Shown: piece after piece, positions 58,857 through 64,000 of the stretch
Layout: every line of letters starts with the position of its first letter
Numbering within the stretch: position 1 is the stretch's first letter
Assembly: GCA_022695795.1 (NCBI GenBank)
Contig: MU404111.1
Coordinates: 62,001 to 126,000, forward strand
Source of the DNA: Biscogniauxia marginata
Lineage: Eukaryota; Ascomycota; Sordariomycetes; Xylariales; Xylariaceae
Reading direction: 5' to 3'
DNA: 64,000 bases
The notes under the pieces: model-generated
Databases searched by the model: none
What the model was told of the DNA's origin: nothing
What the model saw: only the letters and a program-made list of their open reading frames with translations
Made by a program: the position numbers and the translations under genes

Positions 58857-60030
58857 TTGTCAGCGTAGCTTGGGGCTTGAGGGAAGTAGGGTAGGGGTCA
58901 AGAGGCTTACTCGACCCCCACCCACAACGTCGTCACTGATCAGGATAGCACATTTTAGAGAAATATATCATACAATGCGACAGAAAGAGAATTTGTTTTT
59001 CAAATTTGACTTACAAATACTTTATATCTACCATGATCAGGCTATGTAAATGTATTTTTTAGTTGATCTTGGGTTGGTGAGAAATCTCTCTTGAAATATG
59101 GAGTTATACGATCCATAGTCTCCTGTATATATATACCTATATATAGGCTTTGCCCACCTACCTATACTTACACTTGGGTTAATACGCTTGATCCCAGCCT
59201 CATATCTTCGTTCCATCTTAACAATCTCGCCTTAAGCACAAAGGTCTAGGGTGAAAAACACTTGATTAGATAGCTAGATTGTGGTGATGATAAGGAACTA
59301 GAAAGGGGAGAGTGAGGGGAGTGGCATTAGTGACTGAGAGGCTAGATGTAAATGTTGAAAAGCCGATGGGCAAATTATTATGTTCGAGTGCGGGTGGGGA
59401 GAGTTGAAGACAGCATATGATGCGACCATCCCAGCTTCAGGCGATGAACACCCCGTTACACCACGCATGGCTATAGAGCACTACTTACAAGGCAACGACG
59501 GCTCACAGCACAGAGCAAACTACATGCTATCTCGTGTTGGTGATGAAACGGTCGCGACCTAACGGCGACGGGCATACCCGGCAGATATTCGTCACCGACT
59601 CTGGATTGTACTGGTACTATCATATTGGGCATGATACACAGCTGATCTAGGAGGCGCGAGAAATATCATGCCACGCCTCTCTTCCATTTGACCTGACACT
59701 ACTTACAAAGTCGTGTAATCAACGACCCCTGGATAACAGGTAACTCGACTACACAAACTCTTCGAGTACATGTTTCTCTGTGGTCGTTTGTGGAACTAGG
59801 GGACGGGAATGATGTTTCGTACATGCTGTCGGCTCTCCTAATCGCCTGGGATGTTTTGCTCAAGATAGCGGGCGTGTGCATTTCAAGAATGACCAATAAA
59901 ATAACCTTCTATACATCGTACAGTACCTAGTTAAGTTCAAAAGCCCCATGAACAACACCGTAGCTAAGATGACGGCTAGTGTGATCGAACGACGCACTCG
60001 AGTAATACACTTACTACCTCACATGCTCTA

Positions 60031-63000
60031 CTATTCTACAAACCAACTTGGGTAACAAGTCTCGGCAGCTTTTATAGCCTCGTCGGTATAATTCCGCCTG
60101 TCGCGAAATTTACGCTGACTCAGTATCTTGTAAGCTTCGTGTTGACCACCTTGGTCGCAAAGCCCCCTCAAGTGGCGGTCTCTGCGAATAAAAGGCACAA
60201 CCATTACGTCGTAAGGCACAAACATTATGTCGAAATCTTCGGAATCAGCCCATAGATTGTAGGGCTGGTCCGTTTGTGTGTCTTGAGAGGGCGGTGCGGC
60301 GTAGTTAGAAAGCGTAGGCTCTGTATGAGACACATCCTCTTCCGCCGCGGGCGAAATTCCATTGTCGATAAGCTTGGGTGATCTCTGCTCCAATTCGGAA
60401 ACCCCAGTGTTCTCTTCGAGATCCGTAATAACTGGCTCGTGATAACGGGTACTGATCATTGACTTGGTTATCTTTGCACCCTGGCGGAACAGCCACTCCC
60501 ACGTAGGGGAAACCATATCCCTGTCCCCCCAGTACAGAACCTCCACGAGTGTCCTATTAGCGTAGTCGACTGCATTAAGATTAGCACCCTTTAGCTTCAA
60601 ATATTTCATGAAATCGATTCGGCAATTGAGATCGATGTGAGTTAAATGGGCCACGATGTGCAAAAGAGGCATGAAAAACTCAGGCTGCGTGGGCTCGGGG
60701 ATGTAGCGAGAGTCAGGGTCGGCCCCGTGGTTTAGTAGGAGCTTCATGGTTTCCAAATGAGGAGATCCGGTCCGTGAGCTATCATCAATTTGTAGGCTCT
60801 CTATGACGGTTTTGTGTTCAAAAGTCGCGTTTACGTCTGCTCCCTGTTCCAGGAGGAACTCAGTCATAGCTGGCTTAGGATCCTGGCCGGAAAAAAAGAC
60901 CGGGAAGAGAATTAATGGACGGCCATCCTTCTCGTTGAGAAAATGGTTCTTTTCACCGTCTCGAATTGCTTTATTGATTAAGTGCTGAACGTATCCTCTC
61001 ATGTCCATGACGACCGCGAAGGCCGGGAATGTAAAGCCCCATGTTGAGATGTCGTTATCAGGGAAGTCGTTCTCAAACCATTCAATCGGCCAATACTCTC
61101 TTAACCTGTGATCACGGGTCATGCACAGATCTAGATCGTCAAGAAGTTCAAAAAAGGGGGCTGCTCCAGTGGAGCCCAGAGTGAACTCGATTTGAGGTGC
61201 ATTATACGCTATCTCTCGTGTCGTATCAAAGTGGCATCGGAGCTGTGACTTGACAACCTCAGAAAGGTCTAACCAAGCCATAGCGAAGTAGAGAATGAAT
61301 GCATGCCCGTTGGCCGCACGTATCGAAGAAGTTAACGTCGTGGCGTCCTGCCAGTCTTCGAAAAGAGCATCTAGGCATTTTGGCTCCAGGAGGAAGTCTT
61401 TCGCAGATCGATGAAGGAGGCGGACCTTCGTTCGCGCATGGTCAAAATCCCTGTACTGCATCCTTTCTATTTCCTCTAGTTCTTTTTCGCTGGTGTCTGT
61501 GATTATAATTGGCGATCCAAAGAGGGGTTTGTATACCTCTGACACCAATTCATTGTCATCAATGGTTGTTCTTGCAAGTGACTCTAGAGGGGACGCACGA
61601 GATCCTTGGTCGGCGGAGCTTCTACTCGACTGTACCCCCTCCGCATAGTTGTAGCGATCGACGCTTGAAGAGTCTAGGTGATATTCTGAATTTAAATCGT
61701 CATCTGAGAGCGTGAATACACTCGGTGTGCCAAAGATGGAATGGTAGTCGTCATCTGATGGCCCGGAAAAGGTTTCCAAAATGCATTTGCAGCTAGCTAT
61801 GAGTTGGGTCTGGAGCCTCACTGGATTTAGGAAGTCTTCTGGGGAAGGGTATCGTCTGAGCCTATGATCAGACCAGGGATCCGACTTTCCTGCAATCCTT
61901 CTCTCGGCAACATGGACGATCAGAGCAAGCTCAAGGAGGGTCAAAGGTGTCCTCGTCCTCAAAACAGTTTCCAGCATAATGTATGCTTTAAGCCGGAGAT
62001 TGGGGTCTACTCGTCGCAGAGTGTACCTGAAAAGGTCCGACATTTCTGTAGGAAGCCGGAATAAGAGATCATAGGCATTTTCGAGAGTGTCTCCATTTCT
62101 CAAAGCCGCATCCACCATATTGCAGACAGAGCTTGCCCACAAAAACACGCCATGTGCATTCTCCGATATGTAGTCCAGCATATCTTTTAGCTGATCGCGA
62201 ATTCTCGTTCGTGACTGGCCACGGAATCTTGGGTTTTGGCTAATTCGTGAAAATACATGGCGGCAAATATCTTCTCTAGTGTGATCATGTATGTGAATCC
62301 GCCAGGTCCCAGACAGTAGGTCAAGAAATACTTGCTCAGAGCGGCATGATATGCACACTTTAAACATGTTTCCGACACTGGTAGGGTTGTTAGAGAGGTC
62401 TTTTAAAAGCCGGATACATTCCTGAACACTACCATTGTCCTCTAGCTCGTCAAGACCGTCGAGAAAAATCAGTGCTCTGAATGGGTAGACTGTTTGGTTT
62501 TTGCAGTACCTCAGAGCCTGTTCTATGCTATCTCCATTCCAGTCATATGTCTCATGAGGTAAATGGGCGGGAGTAGTTTGGCTGTCTGAACGGGATTTGG
62601 TCTTTTTCTTCGTGAGATTCATAACGCCGCGAATCAACTCGGGATATTGGCTGAGCAATTGGAACAGAATTCCATGAACCATCGATCTCCAACTTCGCTG
62701 GTTTTCGGACCCTCGGTTGGTAATGAAAAGTCCAATGCGACACCACTTTGTGTTCCTGGTGTTTGATACTTCGCCTCTATCGAGAAAGCTGTCTTCTTGG
62801 TTGCTGGGTGGTTTCTTTTCCATTTTTTTGAGATGATCCATTATATCATTAAATAGATACTTCATTGCGGTTGACTTCCCTGATCCTGGTCGGCCAGTTA
62901 TCCAGAAGATTCCAGCCTCCTTGACTAGCCAAGTCTCAAGGTCACTGGGTGTTTCCTCCAGTGACCTTTTTCTCTCTCCTTTGCTTGCCTTTGCTCTATA

Positions 63001-63982
63001 AAGCCACAGGAGAGTGCCTTGAGTTTTGGTATCGATGTCATTTAAACGTTTATCGGCACATTGCCCTATCGGTTCCAGACTCTCTAACAATTCTTCCCCG
63101 TGTTAGTCACACATTATCCTCTTATTTTAGGCTCGTTCTACTAACTGGCCTTTCCCTCGTCTACATTTTGACGAAGTCTCGATAGGTGTCGCCTCATCTC
63201 TCCCGCAACCTTCACGTATTCCGGGTCATTCAATCCATAAAACTTAGTCTATGAAGGCTCTGAGTTAGCAACTTGACTCAGAAGAAAGTATTATAGTATA
63301 AAATGTGCGCAAAAAAAGAATCAAATTTCAGATGATAACTTGTTAGGTTCACTTACCATATCCATATGGTTCCTATCAATGTGATCATTCCGATCATACT
63401 TTCCCATCTCAGATGAGTCATCTTCGACAATCTATACAGAGAAATCAGTACAACTACTTGTCGAAAGCGTCCAAAAGTCAATAGACAAATAACAGTATAA
63501 CATCACATTGTTGCGGTCCATCAATTACTGATCTCCACTCTGTTTAGCTGTTGGCATTGAAGTACATCATAGCTAAACCTGTACTCATAGTCCAAAGAGA
63601 AAAAAACCACTAGCTAGCTAAACGATATCGATCATGTAGAGGGAGTACTTGCCTTGCCCCGAAAGCCTGCTACGGCGCTAAAACCTCTGCTCTCTTGAAA
63701 AGTGCTCGATTCAAAGCGGCTTCTCTGTGCCATCATCTCAAGCGTAGAGCTGTCGAATGTTTTCCGCAGTTGAGTCAGAACTTCGGTGTTAGCGGTCAGG
63801 TTCTTCACGATACGGTCGTTATAAGGTCGTCCGGTCAAGACCGATGCGGCCTTGATCACTGTTATTCCGAAATCGGCATACTGGCTGCCGCGGTGAGGTG
63901 TACCAAAGAAGATAATTGAAAAGGTTGACTCGACCAATGCTCGAAGGTCTAGGGCTGGGTTAATCAAAGATTGATTAAGGGC
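60031..63982 (-). CDS. NLR-like protein: lipase-like (SesB type) domain, NACHT, ankyrin-like repeats (5' end outside window)
   Basis: Partial gene entering from the right edge. Visible exons 63982-63653, 63431-63357, 63248-63146 and 63083-60031 code 1186 aa to the stop. The first shows an alpha/beta-hydrolase block, STFSIIFFGTPHRGSQYADFG. The nucleophile (GxSxG) exon would lie beyond the window. Next come the linker GKIVEDDSSEMGKYDRN and DRNHMDMTKFYGLNDPEY, which follow such domains in fungal NLRs. The NACHT has P-loop GRPGSGKS (near 62,890) and Walker B LIFLDGLDEL (near 62,450). A helical region follows. Ankyrin-like units appear at about 60,870-60,540 (LLEQGADVNA, LLLNHGADPDS, LKGANLNAVD). 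Fungal NLRs of this build are linked to non-self recognition and cell death, which is inferred here. The first intron seen (63432-63652) has a GC donor (GCAAGT), required to keep frame. Confidence 0.88.
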
Positions 63983-64000
63983 CTAAGGGTGGCAGTCAGT

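Larger units (their letters stand above)
56737..60030. other. Intergenic region, no intact gene
   Basis: 3.3 kb between the convergent 3' ends of the kinesin and NLR genes. It holds a poly-A run (57,914-57,931), an ACCTACC motif near 57,335, a TpA-rich stretch from about 58,180 to 59,240 with no open frame, and a small hairpin at 58,821-58,856. The TpA-rich part may be decayed repeat DNA. Confidence 0.45.

Overview
The window is nuclear DNA of a filamentous ascomycete (Pezizomycotina, most likely Sordariomycetes). The support is short 45-140 bp GT-AG introns with CTAAC/CTAAT-like branch sites, a fungal highly reducing polyketide synthase, HET and NACHT incompatibility-type genes, a Clr5-domain gene, and decayed DNA with stop codons of the kind repeat-induced point mutation (RIP) makes. 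The genus cannot be named from sequence alone. For every spliced gene the proposed exons sum to a multiple of three.

Layout. 0.2-7.3 kb: a six-exon highly reducing PKS (KS-AT-DH-ER-KR-ACP, no C-methyltransferase, altered DH motif). 7.6-9.9 kb: a convergent secreted beta-propeller phytase-like protein with an EGF-like segment. 12.1-13.1 kb: an unknown acidic-tailed protein. 14.1-15.8 kb: a Clr5-domain protein. 16.9-18.5 kb: the large subunit of DNA primase (PRI2). 18.5-35.8 kb: a 17 kb gene-poor island full of microsatellites, homopolymers and purine/pyrimidine-skewed DNA; its only convincing gene encodes an 89-residue protein with two CxxC pairs. The island ends in an AT-rich block. 35.9-37.2 kb: a MmgE/PrpD-family protein. 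40.0-41.9 kb: a HET-domain protein. 43.1-45.0 kb: mitochondrial dihydroxy-acid dehydratase (ILV3). 46.2-47.3 kb: a LOA1/Vps66-like acyltransferase. 49.0-51.3 kb: two opposed relics, the C-terminal part of a large class V (subgroup C type) chitinase on minus and a multi-LysM protein on plus. 52.9-56.7 kb: a C-terminal-motor kinesin (kinesin-14). 60.0-64.0 kb: an NLR-like protein, cut by the window edge, with a lipase-like (SesB type) domain, a NACHT and ankyrin-like repeats.

Housekeeping genes (PRI2, ILV3, LOA1-like, kinesin-14) alternate with accessory ones (PKS, HET, NLR, PrpD, chitinase/LysM relics). No operon-like grouping is visible. The PKS has no tailoring genes to its right, so any cluster partners must lie left of the window. 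The most notable observations are the decayed chitinase/LysM pair, the repeat-rich island holding one tiny zinc-ribbon-like gene, the altered dehydratase motif of the PKS, a stop-free 69-nt intron inside the Fe-S domain of primase, and a GC-AG intron in the NLR.
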